From: an uncultured Oscillospiraceae bacterium
GTDB taxonomy: Bacteria > Bacillota > Clostridia > Oscillospirales > Ruminococcaceae
Length of the DNA stretch: 64,000 nt
Direction of reading: 5' to 3'
Assembly (NCBI GenBank): GCA_910577565.1
Contig: CAJTNJ010000008.1
Location: 3,939 to 67,938 of the forward strand
Below, piece after piece: positions 9,087-18,040 of this stretch; the first letter of the stretch is position 1, and each line of letters begins with the position of its first letter. Below the pieces are notes generated by a model, which did no database searches, was not told the DNA's origin, and was given only the letters and a program-made list of their open reading frames with translations. A program made the position numbers and the translations under genes.

Positions 9087-9965
9087 ATGAAAGGCATTGT
9101 TTTAGCCGGTGGAGCTGGCACGAGGTTATATCCGTCTACTATAGCATGCTCAAAGCAGATATTAACAGTTTATGATAAACCTATGATATATTATCCCGTT
9201 TCAACATTAATGCTTGCGGGAATAAAGGATATTTTAATTATTTCAACGCCAAGAGATATCAAAATGTTTGAGGATCTATTTAAAGACGGCAGTCAATTTG
9301 GAGTTAATTTTTCATATAAAATCCAAAAAGAGCCAAGAGGCCTTGCCGATGCTTTTATAATCGGCGAAGATTTCATAGGAAATGATAATGTTTGCTTGGT
9401 TCTTGGTGATAATATATTCTATGGAAATAAATTTTCCGATTCGCTCAAACGTGCTGTTTCGCGAAAAGAAGGTGCTACGATATTTGGCTATCATGTGAGC
9501 AACCCTTGTGAATTTGGAGTGGTTGATTTTGATGAAAACGGCACAGTTCTTGGCATTGAAGAAAAACCTGCAAATCCAAAATCCAACTATGCTGTTCCGG
9601 GGCTCTATTTTTATGATAATGATGTTGTGGAAATAGCTAAAAATGTAAAACCATCTTTGAGAGGCGAGCTTGAGATAACTTCGGTTAATAATGTATATTT
9701 AGAAAAATCCAAGCTGAAGGTTGAATTGCTTGGCAGAGGAATGGCATGGCTTGACACAGGAAACCACAGAGCTATGCTTGACGCCGCAAACTTTATCGAA
9801 GCTGTTCAGACACGACAAGGGCTTTATGTTGCATGCTTGGAGGAAATAGCATATTTAAATGGGTTTATTAACAAAGGGCAGCTTTTAGAAAGAGCAGAGT
9901 CTATGAAAAAAACAGAGTATGGTCAATATTTAATCTCGGTTGCGAACAACCCTGTTAATAAATAG
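9087..9965 (+). CDS. rmlA: Glucose-1-phosphate thymidylyltransferase
   Basis: First enzyme of dTDP-L-rhamnose synthesis: it joins dTTP and glucose-1-phosphate to dTDP-glucose in the cytoplasm. The 292-residue protein starts KGIVLAGGAGTRLYPSTIAC, with the nucleotidyltransferase GGxGTRL signature, and continues KQILTVYDKPMIYYPVSTLM. VLGDNIFYG holds the metal-binding Asp and EKPANPKSNYAV the sugar-binding part. ATG at 9087 is chosen over an upstream TTG because GGAGGG sits at 9074-9079. Full family length. Confidence 0.95.
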   Translation: MKGIVLAGGAGTRLYPSTIACSKQILTVYDKPMIYYPVSTLMLAGIKDILIISTPRDIKMFEDLFKDGSQFGVNFSYKIQKEPRGLADAFIIGEDFIGNDNVCLVLGDNIFYGNKFSDSLKRAVSRKEGATIFGYHVSNPCEFGVVDFDENGTVLGIEEKPANPKSNYAVPGLYFYDNDVVEIAKNVKPSLRGELEITSVNNVYLEKSKLKVELLGRGMAWLDTGNHRAMLDAANFIEAVQTRQGLYVACLEEIAYLNGFINKGQLLERAESMKKTEYGQYLISVANNPVNK

Positions 9966-9980
9966 CGAGGAGGCAATAAA

Positions 9981-10865
9981 TTGCACACTATTTTAGTAAC
10001 CGGCGCTAAAGGTCAGCTTGGGACAGAATTAATTAAGATCATGACAAAAGGTGTTTGCGAGCTTGGCAAAATGCCTGAGTTTTATAAAAATTGTCGCATA
10101 GTTGGCATAGATATAGATGATTTGGATATAACTGATTTTGAAAAAACGCATGAATTTATAAAATCAAAAAAACCTTATGCGGTCATAAACTGCGCTGCAA
10201 TGACCAATGTTGACGGATGTGAAAGCGATATGGAAATGGCGCTTAAAGTTAACGCTATAGGCCCAAGAAATATTGCAATGGCTTGCGAAGAGGTTGGAGC
10301 TAAATTAATACACATATCAACCGACTATGTGTTTAGTGGATGTGGAAAAAAGCCATATGTTGAAATGGATATTGCAAATCCGCAAAGTGTCTATGGGCAT
10401 ACAAAAAACTTGGGCGAGCAGTATGTTCGCGATTTTTGCAGTAAGTGGTTTATAGTTAGGACTTCGTGGCTTTATGGATATAATGGCAATAACTTTGTTA
10501 AAACCATGATAAAGCTAGGAAGAGAAAAAGGCAGTGTAAAGGTTGTTGATGATCAACGCGGCAATCCAACAAATGCAGCTGATTTAGCATGGCATATATG
10601 CAAATTAATTCCAAGCTCAGAGTATGGCATATATCACGGCACCGGAAATGGCGAGTGTTCATGGTATGAGTTTGCGTGCGAAATAATGAAAGTGTTTGAC
10701 ATAGACGCCAAGGTTATGCCGTGCACAACAGCTGAGTTTGTAAGACCTGCAAAGAGGCCAAGCTATTCTTCTCTTGACAATCTAATGCTAAGATGTACAA
10801 TTGGAGATGACTTCCGCGATTGGAGAGAAGCGCTTAAAGTATATGCGGAAAATTTAAACTTTTAA
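9981..10865 (+). CDS. rmlD: dTDP-4-dehydrorhamnose reductase
   Basis: Last enzyme of the dTDP-rhamnose pathway: NAD(P)H-dependent reduction of dTDP-4-keto-L-rhamnose. The 294-residue SDR-fold protein has the cofactor loop VTGAKGQLGTEL, NCAAMTNVDGCE, ISTDYVFSG and the catalytic YGHTK. It starts with TTG at 9981, eight bases after GAGGAGG. It stands second in the operon, before rmlB. It is slightly longer than usual because of an insert around residues 25-40 (GVCELGKMPEFYKNC). Confidence 0.93.
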   Translation: MHTILVTGAKGQLGTELIKIMTKGVCELGKMPEFYKNCRIVGIDIDDLDITDFEKTHEFIKSKKPYAVINCAAMTNVDGCESDMEMALKVNAIGPRNIAMACEEVGAKLIHISTDYVFSGCGKKPYVEMDIANPQSVYGHTKNLGEQYVRDFCSKWFIVRTSWLYGYNGNNFVKTMIKLGREKGSVKVVDDQRGNPTNAADLAWHICKLIPSSEYGIYHGTGNGECSWYEFACEIMKVFDIDAKVMPCTTAEFVRPAKRPSYSSLDNLMLRCTIGDDFRDWREALKVYAENLNF

Positions 10866-10903
10866 TGAGTATATAACGAATATATTTGGAAAGGATTTTT
10901 AAA

Positions 10904-11962
10904 ATGAAAACTTATTTGGTAACTGGTGGAGCAGGTTTTATAGGCTCAAATTTTATTATTTATATGTTGAATAAATATAGTGATGTAAAGATTATAAACA
11001 TAGACAGTCTTACTTATGCGGGTAATCTTGAAAATTTAAAATCTATTGAAAATAATAAAAATCATGTTTTCATACAGGCTGATATTTGCGACAAAGAGGC
11101 TATAGCTAAAATTTTTGCTGATAATGACATTGACTATGTTGTAAACTTTGCGGCAGAAAGCCATGTGGATCGCAGCATTAAAAATCCTGAGATATTTGTT
11201 AAGACAAATGTGCTTGGCACGGTTACGCTTCTTGATGCTGCCAAAAAGGCATGGACTATTTCTGATGATAAATATAAAGAAGGGGTTAAATATCTTCAAG
11301 TTTCAACCGATGAGGTTTATGGTTCGCTTGGCAGTGAAGGATTTTTCCGTGAGGATACACCACTTGATCCTCACAGCCCATATTCTGCATCAAAATCTTC
11401 GGCGGATATGTTTGTTAAAGCTTATGGAGATACCTATAAATTTCCAATTAACATAACTCGTTGTTCGAATAACTATGGCCCGTTTCAATTTCCTGAAAAG
11501 CTAATACCTCTTATTATAAACAATGCACTTAATAAAAAAGATTTGCCAATATATGGAGATGGCATGCAAATTCGCGACTGGCTGTATGTAGAGGATCACT
11601 GTAAAGCTATTGATATGGTCGTTAGAGACGGTAGACTTGGTGAAGTTTATAACGTTGGAGGTCATAATGAGAGAACCAATATAACAATAGTCAAAACAAT
11701 CATTGAATATATAAAAGATAATGTTGATTCAGAGGTTTCGGAGAATTTGATAAAATATGTTGAAGACAGAAAAGGTCATGATCGAAGATATGGCATTGCA
11801 CCGGACAAAATCAAAGCTGATCTTGGATGGTATCCCGAAACCACATTTGAAGTTGGCATAAAAAAGACCATAAAGTGGTATCTTGAAAATATGGATTGGA
11901 TGAAAAATGTTACTTCAGGTGAATATCAAAATTATTATGAAAAGATGTATTCAAACAAATAA
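10904..11962 (+). CDS. rmlB: dTDP-glucose 4,6-dehydratase
   Basis: Second step of the pathway: dTDP-glucose to dTDP-4-keto-6-deoxyglucose with bound NAD+. The extended-SDR protein of 352 residues has GGAGFIG at 8-14, the substrate/catalytic STDEVYG at 134-140 and the catalytic Y160-SAS-K164. NNYGPFQFPEKLIP and GDGMQIRDWLYVEDH are typical of RmlB. ATG at 10904 follows GGAAAGG at 10888-10894. It completes the set with rmlA, rmlD and rmlC. Confidence 0.95.
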   Translation: MKTYLVTGGAGFIGSNFIIYMLNKYSDVKIINIDSLTYAGNLENLKSIENNKNHVFIQADICDKEAIAKIFADNDIDYVVNFAAESHVDRSIKNPEIFVKTNVLGTVTLLDAAKKAWTISDDKYKEGVKYLQVSTDEVYGSLGSEGFFREDTPLDPHSPYSASKSSADMFVKAYGDTYKFPINITRCSNNYGPFQFPEKLIPLIINNALNKKDLPIYGDGMQIRDWLYVEDHCKAIDMVVRDGRLGEVYNVGGHNERTNITIVKTIIEYIKDNVDSEVSENLIKYVEDRKGHDRRYGIAPDKIKADLGWYPETTFEVGIKKTIKWYLENMDWMKNVTSGEYQNYYEKMYSNK

Positions 11963-12035
11963 TAAATAGTAAAATTGCAAGGGGTATGGTTAAATTCCAT
12001 GCTCTTAATGCTGTTAATAGGAGAGGAACCAAGTT

Positions 12036-12587
12036 ATGGGTAAGTTTACTTTTACACAAACCGGAATAAAAGATCTCATGATAATTGACATAGAGCCGTT
12101 TGGAGATTCACGAGGATATTTCATGGAAACTTATAATGAGAAAGATTTCCACAATGCGGGGCTTAAGATGAAATTTGTGCAGACTAATGAGTCAAAGTCT
12201 ACAAAAGGAGTTTTAAGAGGCCTCCATTTTCAAAAAAAATTTCCGCAGGGCAAGCTTGTTCGCTGCATAGAAGGTGAAGTTTTTGATGTAGCGGTTGATT
12301 TAAGAGCTGGCTCCGAAACTTTTGGCAAGTGGTATGGTGTAACTTTAACAGAGTCTAATTTTAGAGAATTTTATATTCCGGAAGGCTTTGCCCATGGTTT
12401 TTATGTGCTTACCGACATTGCACGGTTTGAGTATCAAGTTACCAATTTATATCATCCCGAAGATGAGGGTGCACTTTTTTGGAACGACCCTAAAATTGGA
12501 ATTGATTGGCCGATAATAGATGGCTTAAAACCTTTGCTTTCGGATAAGGATATGAAAAACCCACTCCTTGATGATATAGTTTTTTAG
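12036..12587 (+). CDS. rmlC: dTDP-4-dehydrorhamnose 3,5-epimerase
   Basis: Third step of the pathway: double epimerisation at C3 and C5. The cupin protein of 183 residues has family motifs FGDSRGYFMETYNEKDF, VQTNESKSTKGVLRGLHFQ (catalytic His), GKLVRCIEGEVFDVAVDLR and FYIPEGFAHGFYVLTD. Length and motifs are those of an active RmlC. The start follows GGAGAGG. With rmlA, rmlD and rmlB it supplies dTDP-L-rhamnose for the glycosyltransferases in the same operon. Confidence 0.95.
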   Translation: MGKFTFTQTGIKDLMIIDIEPFGDSRGYFMETYNEKDFHNAGLKMKFVQTNESKSTKGVLRGLHFQKKFPQGKLVRCIEGEVFDVAVDLRAGSETFGKWYGVTLTESNFREFYIPEGFAHGFYVLTDIARFEYQVTNLYHPEDEGALFWNDPKIGIDWPIIDGLKPLLSDKDMKNPLLDDIVF

Positions 12588-12635
12588 CATCTGATTGTTT
12601 GTTTTTATTGCGAAATTTAGGAGGTTGAAGACAAT

Positions 12636-13442
12636 TTGCTAAGGGTATATTTGGGAGATTTTAAAAGATTTATCCCTCTGTTGTTTAGTTTAACATCAAG
12701 AGACTTTAAGTTGAAATATAGGCGCTCTATACTAGGAGTATTGTGGAGTATATTAAATCCGTTATTAATTATGATTGTAATGACCAGTGTATTCACCTTA
12801 TTGCTTAGAGTTCAGCCGACCGGCATGCCGTTTGCGGTTTATTATATTACCGGTTCTACGCTTTATAATTTCTTTACCGAAGCGACCAGCGGTTCGATGT
12901 CTTCAATTTTGGGAAATTCATCTCTTATAAAGAAGGTATATATTCCAAAGTATATGTTTCCATTGGAAAAGTGCATGTTTGCATTTATAAATATGTTGTT
13001 TTCAATGATAGCTGTAGTTTTGGTTTTTGGATTTTATATAATAACCGATCCGCAGGAAGTTAGTCTTCACTGGACAATATTTTTAATTTTCATACCGATG
13101 ATTTTCACATTCCTTTTTTCGGTTGGAGTCAGTTTGATTTTATCTGCTCTTACGGTATTTTTTAGGGATATGCTGCATTTGTGGGGAGTTATAATTACCA
13201 TATGGCTATATATGACACCAATCATTTATCCTGTTGAGATTTTGCAAAACAGCGGGCTTACGTGGATTGTGAAACTTAATCCGTTATATTATTTTATTGA
13301 TTCTTTTAGGCAGCTGATGATTCTTGGAACCATACCGAGTCTAACGAATTTTTTGGTGAGTTTTTTAAGTTGTCTTGTTTTGTTGATTGTTGGAGGCTTA
13401 ATTTTCAGAAAAGCTCAAGATCGCTTTATCATGCACATTTAA
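12636..13442 (+). CDS. ABC-2 type glycan exporter, membrane subunit (Wzm/TagG-like)
   Basis: This 268-residue membrane protein starts with TTG at 12636 after AGGAGG (12619-12624). The N-terminal SRDFKLKYRRSILGVLWSIL is the signature of polysaccharide/teichoic-acid ABC-2 exporters, and about six membrane segments follow, with FFRDMLHLWGVIITIWLYMT and PLYYFIDSFRQLMI near the end. Together with the ATPase encoded 8 bp downstream it should carry an undecaprenyl-linked glycan across the cytoplasmic membrane. The position after rml genes and glycosyltransferases indicates a rhamnose-containing polymer. Confidence 0.9.
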   Translation: MLRVYLGDFKRFIPLLFSLTSRDFKLKYRRSILGVLWSILNPLLIMIVMTSVFTLLLRVQPTGMPFAVYYITGSTLYNFFTEATSGSMSSILGNSSLIKKVYIPKYMFPLEKCMFAFINMLFSMIAVVLVFGFYIITDPQEVSLHWTIFLIFIPMIFTFLFSVGVSLILSALTVFFRDMLHLWGVIITIWLYMTPIIYPVEILQNSGLTWIVKLNPLYYFIDSFRQLMILGTIPSLTNFLVSFLSCLVLLIVGGLIFRKAQDRFIMHI

Positions 13443-13449
13443 GGTTTGT

Positions 13450-14214
13450 ATGGAAGGAACTAAAATTGACATGGAATTAAAAAATGAAAACATGGCCGTT
13501 CAGTTGATAAATGTATCTATGCATTTTAATATGAGCGGTGAGAAACTGGATAGTTTTAAGGAATATTTTATTAAGATATTAAAACGTCAGCTTTTTTTTA
13601 AGGAATTTATTGCAATTGATGAAATATCATTTGATATAGAAAAGGGCGATGTTTTTGGCATTATAGGGCTGAATGGATGCGGCAAAAGCACCACTCTTAA
13701 AATTATATCCGGCATATTGAAACCAACAAAAGGCAGTGTAGTTGTGAGAGGGTCGATAGCTCCGCTGATTGAGCTTGGTGCTGGGTTTGATATGGAGCTT
13801 ACTGCGCGCGAAAATATATATCTTAATGGTGCCGTGCTTGGATATTCAAGAAAATTTATTGATCAAAAATTTGATGAAATAGTCGAGTTTTCCGAAATGA
13901 AGGAGTTTTTGGATGTTCCAATGAAGAACTATTCCTCGGGTATGGTTGCAAGAATTGCGTTTGCAATAGCAACAATAACACATCCGGAGATATTAATTGT
14001 AGATGAAATATTGTCTGTTGGAGATTTTCACTTTCAGGAAAAATGCAACAAAAGAATTGAAGAGATGATGAGCGGTGGAACTACAGTTATTATAGTATCT
14101 CATTCTATTGAGCAGATAGAAGAACTTTGCAAACATGTTATGTGGCTTGAACAGGGCAAGATAAAAATGATTGGTGATGCAAAGCGTGTGTGTGAAGCAT
14201 ATAAGAACAGTTAG
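13450..14214 (+). CDS. ABC glycan exporter, ATPase subunit (Wzt/TagH-like, short form)
   Basis: The 254-residue ATPase has Walker A GLNGCGKST at 73-81, the signature SSGMV at 162-166, Walker B ILIVDE at 181-186 and the switch His in VSHSIEQIEE. The N-terminal extension before the P-loop (YFIKILKRQLFFKEFIAIDE) is typical of the polysaccharide-export subfamily. It ends right after the ATPase domain, so it lacks the C-terminal sugar-binding domain of long Wzt proteins. ATG at 13450 is used; ATG at 13471 is also possible. It partners the membrane subunit just upstream. Confidence 0.9.
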   Translation: MEGTKIDMELKNENMAVQLINVSMHFNMSGEKLDSFKEYFIKILKRQLFFKEFIAIDEISFDIEKGDVFGIIGLNGCGKSTTLKIISGILKPTKGSVVVRGSIAPLIELGAGFDMELTARENIYLNGAVLGYSRKFIDQKFDEIVEFSEMKEFLDVPMKNYSSGMVARIAFAIATITHPEILIVDEILSVGDFHFQEKCNKRIEEMMSGGTTVIIVSHSIEQIEELCKHVMWLEQGKIKMIGDAKRVCEAYKNS

Positions 14215-14223
14215 TCGGAGGTT

Positions 14224-16926
14224 ATGATGGTAGAGATATATAACAAAGAATATTTTGAAAATTATAAACTTGCTTCAAAGCAAGTAAACTATAAAGATTC
14301 GAGCGAAGTTAAAGCATTGTTTCATAAGATTGCAAAGAAGATAGTTGATGATCTAAATCCAAAAACTGTTCTTGATGTTGGATGCGCCACCGGACATCTT
14401 GTTGCTGCACTGAGAAATCTTGGTGTGGATGCTTATGGCATAGATGTGTCGGAATATGCAATATCTAACATTGGCGATGATATTAAGCAATATTGCTATG
14501 TTGGTTCCATTGCAGATGATATTCCAAAAGAGCTTTTAAAAAAATATGATCTTGTCTTTTGCAACCAGGTGCTTGAATATATTTATGATGAGGATTTGAA
14601 AAAGGCGATTGGCAACATATCCTCTTTGTCAGACACAGTGTTGTTTGGCAAGTCTGATTCGACTTTGCAAGATACGCTGCTTTTAAGTGTTAGACATATG
14701 GAATGTTGGTCTAAGATATTTGCTGAATTTAATATGTTTAACATGTTAGACTATATGGCTGATTTTGATGTTTTTAGCATAACAATGTACTATAAAACAG
14801 ATAAATTCCCAAGGGTTGTGGAAAATTATGAACGACATATTAGGATTATAAAAAAGCAAAAACAAGATGTACAAACAGATCTTGAGTTTAAGATATCAAA
14901 GATTGAGAAAGAAAAGAAAACTTTAGAAGATAGGCTTGCTCAATATGCTGAGGTATTTAGCCGTCTTGGCAAGGTTAAAACTGAATTTAAGTATTTGGAA
15001 AGAAAATATAAAAAATTAAGGGCAAAAGTGAATGAACTCAAGGCTGAAAAAGAGGTTTATGAGTCAATAGCAAACTCGACCATATGGAAGATGACAAAAC
15101 CGATAAGAGCATTAACGACAGCGTTTAAAAAATTACTTAGAAAGATAAAAAATTTAATTAAACTGTTTTTTAAAGGCATTAAGTCAATATTCACCATTGG
15201 ACCCAGAGCTACATGGAGCAAGTTTAGAAATCGGTCAATTTCTACCACCGACTATATTCGCTATATGAAAAAAAATAGGCCAACAGAGCAAGAGCTTCAA
15301 ATGCAGCGAGCAGCTACCTTTGACAAAAAAATTATTTTTTCTATTATAGTTCCACTTTACAACACGCCAACGAATCTTTTAAAGGATATGATAGATTCGG
15401 TTATAAATCAGACTTATGCTTTGTGGGAGCTATGCCTTGCTGATGGCAGCGACTCCGATAATTCACATGTTGAGGATATTTGCAAGCAATATGTAGAAGA
15501 CGATTCAAGAATTGTTTATAAAAAGCTGGATGAAAATATGGGAATTCCGGGCAATACGAATGCTGCGTTAAAGATGGCACAAGGCGATTATATTGTGTTG
15601 TTCGATCACGATGATATTTTGCATCCATCTGCTCTTTATGAGTGCATGAAAGCTATTACCGAAAAAGATGCAGACATGATATATACCGATGAGATGGTGT
15701 TTGAAGGTGAAATCGAAAATGTAAAACTTATTCACTTTAAGCCAGACTTTTCGCCGGATACATTGCTTGGGCATAATTATATTTGTCATCTTTGTGCATA
15801 TTCGGCCGCGCTTCAAAAACAAGTGGGATATTTTTCTGACAAACATCACGGAAGCCAAGACTATGATATGATACTTAGATTAACCGAGAAAGCAAAGCAT
15901 ATAGTGCATATACCCAAGGTTTTGTATTTTTGGCGGTCACATCCACTTTCGGTTGCAAGTAACGTTAAGGTTAAACCATATTGTATGGATTCTGCTAAAA
16001 AAGCAATAGCTGATCATTTGGAGCGCACAGGTAAAAAAGGAAAAGTTGTAGATTCAAGCATACTTTCAACCTATAAAGTCGAATATGAAATTGATGGGAA
16101 CCCAAAAGTATCGATTTTGATTCCGAACAAGGATAATATTGAATATTTGGAAGTGTGCATCGATTCTATTTTGAAAAGATCGACATATGAAAACTATGAA
16201 ATAATAGTAATAGAAAACAATAGCGAGAAGGAACAGACTCTTGACTATTACAGAGCTCTTGAGAGGCGCGATGCCAGAATTCGTGTAATATATTATGAAG
16301 GAGATTTTAACTATTCTGCAATAAACAATTTTGGTGCAAAGGCTGCAACCGGTGAATATTTGTTGCTGCTTAACAATGACACTGAAATAATAACTCATAA
16401 TTGGATAGAAGAAATGCTTATGTATGCTCAACGCGATGATGTTGGAGCAGTTGGATCGCTGCTTTACTATAAAGATAACACCGTGCAGCATGCAGGACTT
16501 ATTATTGGAATTGGTGGTTCTGCAGGCCACGCTCATAGGCATGTCAAAAGAAACAGTGGAGGATATATTCATAGGCTCTCAATCGCGCAAAATGTTAGCG
16601 GAGTAACAGCAGCCTGCCTCATGACTAGCCGAAAAGTGTGGAATGAGATGCATGGTTTGGATGAAAGTTTCAAGGTTGCTTTTAACGATGTTGATTTTTG
16701 TTTGCGTTTAAGAGAAGCGGGATATCTTATAATATTCACTCCTTATGCAGAGCTATATCATTATGAATCTAAGAGTAGGGGATATGAAGATAAGCCGGAA
16801 AAACAAGCAAGGTTTATGAGAGAAAGAAAGCACTTGCGTGAAAGATGGTGTGAAACTATAGATTGCGGGGATCCTTATTATAACCCAAATTTGACATTGG
16901 ATGCTGAAGATTTTACATTGAGGTAG
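14224..16926 (+). CDS. Fusion protein: SAM methyltransferase, coiled coil and two GT2 glycosyltransferase domains
   Basis: 900 residues. Residues 45-190 are a class I methyltransferase (TVLDVGCATGHL, YGIDVSEYAI). Residues 205-285 are a Lys/Glu-rich coiled coil, followed by a basic helical linker to about 350. Residues 372-600 are a first GT2 domain (SIIVPLYNTPTNLLKDMIDS, VLFDHDDILHP). Residues from about 628 are a second (VSILIPNKDNIEYLEVCIDS, LLLNNDTEI, FNDVDFCLRLREAG). Such proteins extend and cap surface glycans, the coiled coil possibly setting chain length; that is inference from O-antigen systems. ATG at 14224 or 14227 follows CGGAGG. Eighth of ten genes in the rml operon. Confidence 0.88.
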   Translation: MMVEIYNKEYFENYKLASKQVNYKDSSEVKALFHKIAKKIVDDLNPKTVLDVGCATGHLVAALRNLGVDAYGIDVSEYAISNIGDDIKQYCYVGSIADDIPKELLKKYDLVFCNQVLEYIYDEDLKKAIGNISSLSDTVLFGKSDSTLQDTLLLSVRHMECWSKIFAEFNMFNMLDYMADFDVFSITMYYKTDKFPRVVENYERHIRIIKKQKQDVQTDLEFKISKIEKEKKTLEDRLAQYAEVFSRLGKVKTEFKYLERKYKKLRAKVNELKAEKEVYESIANSTIWKMTKPIRALTTAFKKLLRKIKNLIKLFFKGIKSIFTIGPRATWSKFRNRSISTTDYIRYMKKNRPTEQELQMQRAATFDKKIIFSIIVPLYNTPTNLLKDMIDSVINQTYALWELCLADGSDSDNSHVEDICKQYVEDDSRIVYKKLDENMGIPGNTNAALKMAQGDYIVLFDHDDILHPSALYECMKAITEKDADMIYTDEMVFEGEIENVKLIHFKPDFSPDTLLGHNYICHLCAYSAALQKQVGYFSDKHHGSQDYDMILRLTEKAKHIVHIPKVLYFWRSHPLSVASNVKVKPYCMDSAKKAIADHLERTGKKGKVVDSSILSTYKVEYEIDGNPKVSILIPNKDNIEYLEVCIDSILKRSTYENYEIIVIENNSEKEQTLDYYRALERRDARIRVIYYEGDFNYSAINNFGAKAATGEYLLLLNNDTEIITHNWIEEMLMYAQRDDVGAVGSLLYYKDNTVQHAGLIIGIGGSAGHAHRHVKRNSGGYIHRLSIAQNVSGVTAACLMTSRKVWNEMHGLDESFKVAFNDVDFCLRLREAGYLIIFTPYAELYHYESKSRGYEDKPEKQARFMRERKHLRERWCETIDCGDPYYNPNLTLDAEDFTLR

Positions 16927-16933
16927 GTTTTTG

Positions 16934-17443
16934 GTGAAAGCTTTGATAACGATAAAAATATGCAGGTCTTTGGAAGATATAAATAAAATAGCGCGTGTTG
17001 CTAAAATTATATGGCATGAATATTACAGCAATATACTAACATATGAGCAAATAGATCATATGTTAAGGAAATTTCAAAGTGAGGAAGCTATAGCTAAAGC
17101 TATTTTTTCAAAAGGCTATAGGTATTATATGCTTTTGGATGGAAATGAAATATTAGGTTATTGTGGTGTTTTCGCCGAACAAAATAAGCGAAGGCTTTAT
17201 TTAAGTAAGTTTTATATAAAAAAGCAATCGAGAGCAAAAGGCTATTCACGCGTGATGTTAAATGAGGTAACATCATATACAAAAGAACTTGATTTAGATT
17301 ATATTTATTTGAATGTAAACAAGAACAATTTGCAAACCATTTCAATTTATAAAAGACTCGGTTTTGCAATCATTAAGGAAAAAACAAGGGATGTAGGTGG
17401 CGGTTATAAGATGGAAGATTTGGTTATGAGATTGTTGGTTTAA
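16934..17443 (+). CDS. GNAT family N-acetyltransferase
   Basis: This protein of about 169 residues has a GNAT fold: LYLSKFYIKKQSRAKGYSRV carries the acetyl-CoA-binding Q/R-x-x-G-x-S/A loop, and YLNVNKNNLQTISIYKRLGF the C-terminal motif. GTG at 16934 is preferred, six bases after GAGGTAGG; TTG at 16931 is possible. As last gene of the glycan operon it may acetylate a sugar or a precursor, but the closest-looking relatives are of uncertain substrate. Confidence 0.8.
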   Translation: MKALITIKICRSLEDINKIARVAKIIWHEYYSNILTYEQIDHMLRKFQSEEAIAKAIFSKGYRYYMLLDGNEILGYCGVFAEQNKRRLYLSKFYIKKQSRAKGYSRVMLNEVTSYTKELDLDYIYLNVNKNNLQTISIYKRLGFAIIKEKTRDVGGGYKMEDLVMRLLV

Positions 17444-17504
17444 ATAAAAATTACAGTTTTCATCGATCCAAAATAGTAATTATTAACATAATGTATAGAT
17501 ATTT

Positions 17505-17550
17505 AAAATAGCCACTTAATTTTGCAATGCAACTTAAGCGGCTATTTTTA
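17505..17550 (+). terminator. Terminator of the glycan operon
   Basis: AAAATAGCC-A-CTTAA pairs with TTAAG-C-GGCTATTTTT around a loop of about 14 bases. It marks the end of the ten-gene operon. Confidence 0.85.
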
Positions 17551-18040
17551 TGACTTTTATTAACAAGCCTATATCGCAGAAAGATAAAGAGAGCGTGGGG
17601 ATTTTTGGGTTAATGGTAATAAATCAGCTTTTGATAAGTCAAAAGTAGTTTTGTGGAAAGTATCAATGGATTTGAGAAATGGATTTGAGAGTCTAAAATT
17701 ATCTTAAAAAATGCGCATACAAAATGAGTGCTTTATAAAATTAACAGATTCCTAAAACGTGTCCAGCTTGAAAAGCGCATAGAACAATTTTAATGATAAA
17801 CATATCTGCAAATGGATATATTCTAAATATGTTGAGTGCCTTGGATTGTTAGTTGCTTAATTTTATTATATAATTTTTATTATGCAAGTGTATTTTTATG
17901 CCTCGATATTTTCTATCTCTAAACAAGTATATTTTTTAAACTTATTTGGTCTGGTATAATATCCTTATTTGATATATTTCGGACTTTTTATTTGTTAGAG
18001 TAACTCATTTGCGCGGCATATTGATAGGATTCATTGATAG
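17551..18040. other. Intergenic region between convergent units
   Basis: 490 bp between the glycan operon terminator and the 3' end of galE. Short open stretches (for example around 17620-17705) have no start or family resemblance. Nothing is called here. Confidence 0.4.

Noticed and set aside
16066..16572. 168-codon minus-strand open frame inside the methyltransferase/glycosyltransferase fusion gene
   Set aside because: It is antisense to the conserved second GT2 domain and carries no recognisable family motif or ribosome site.
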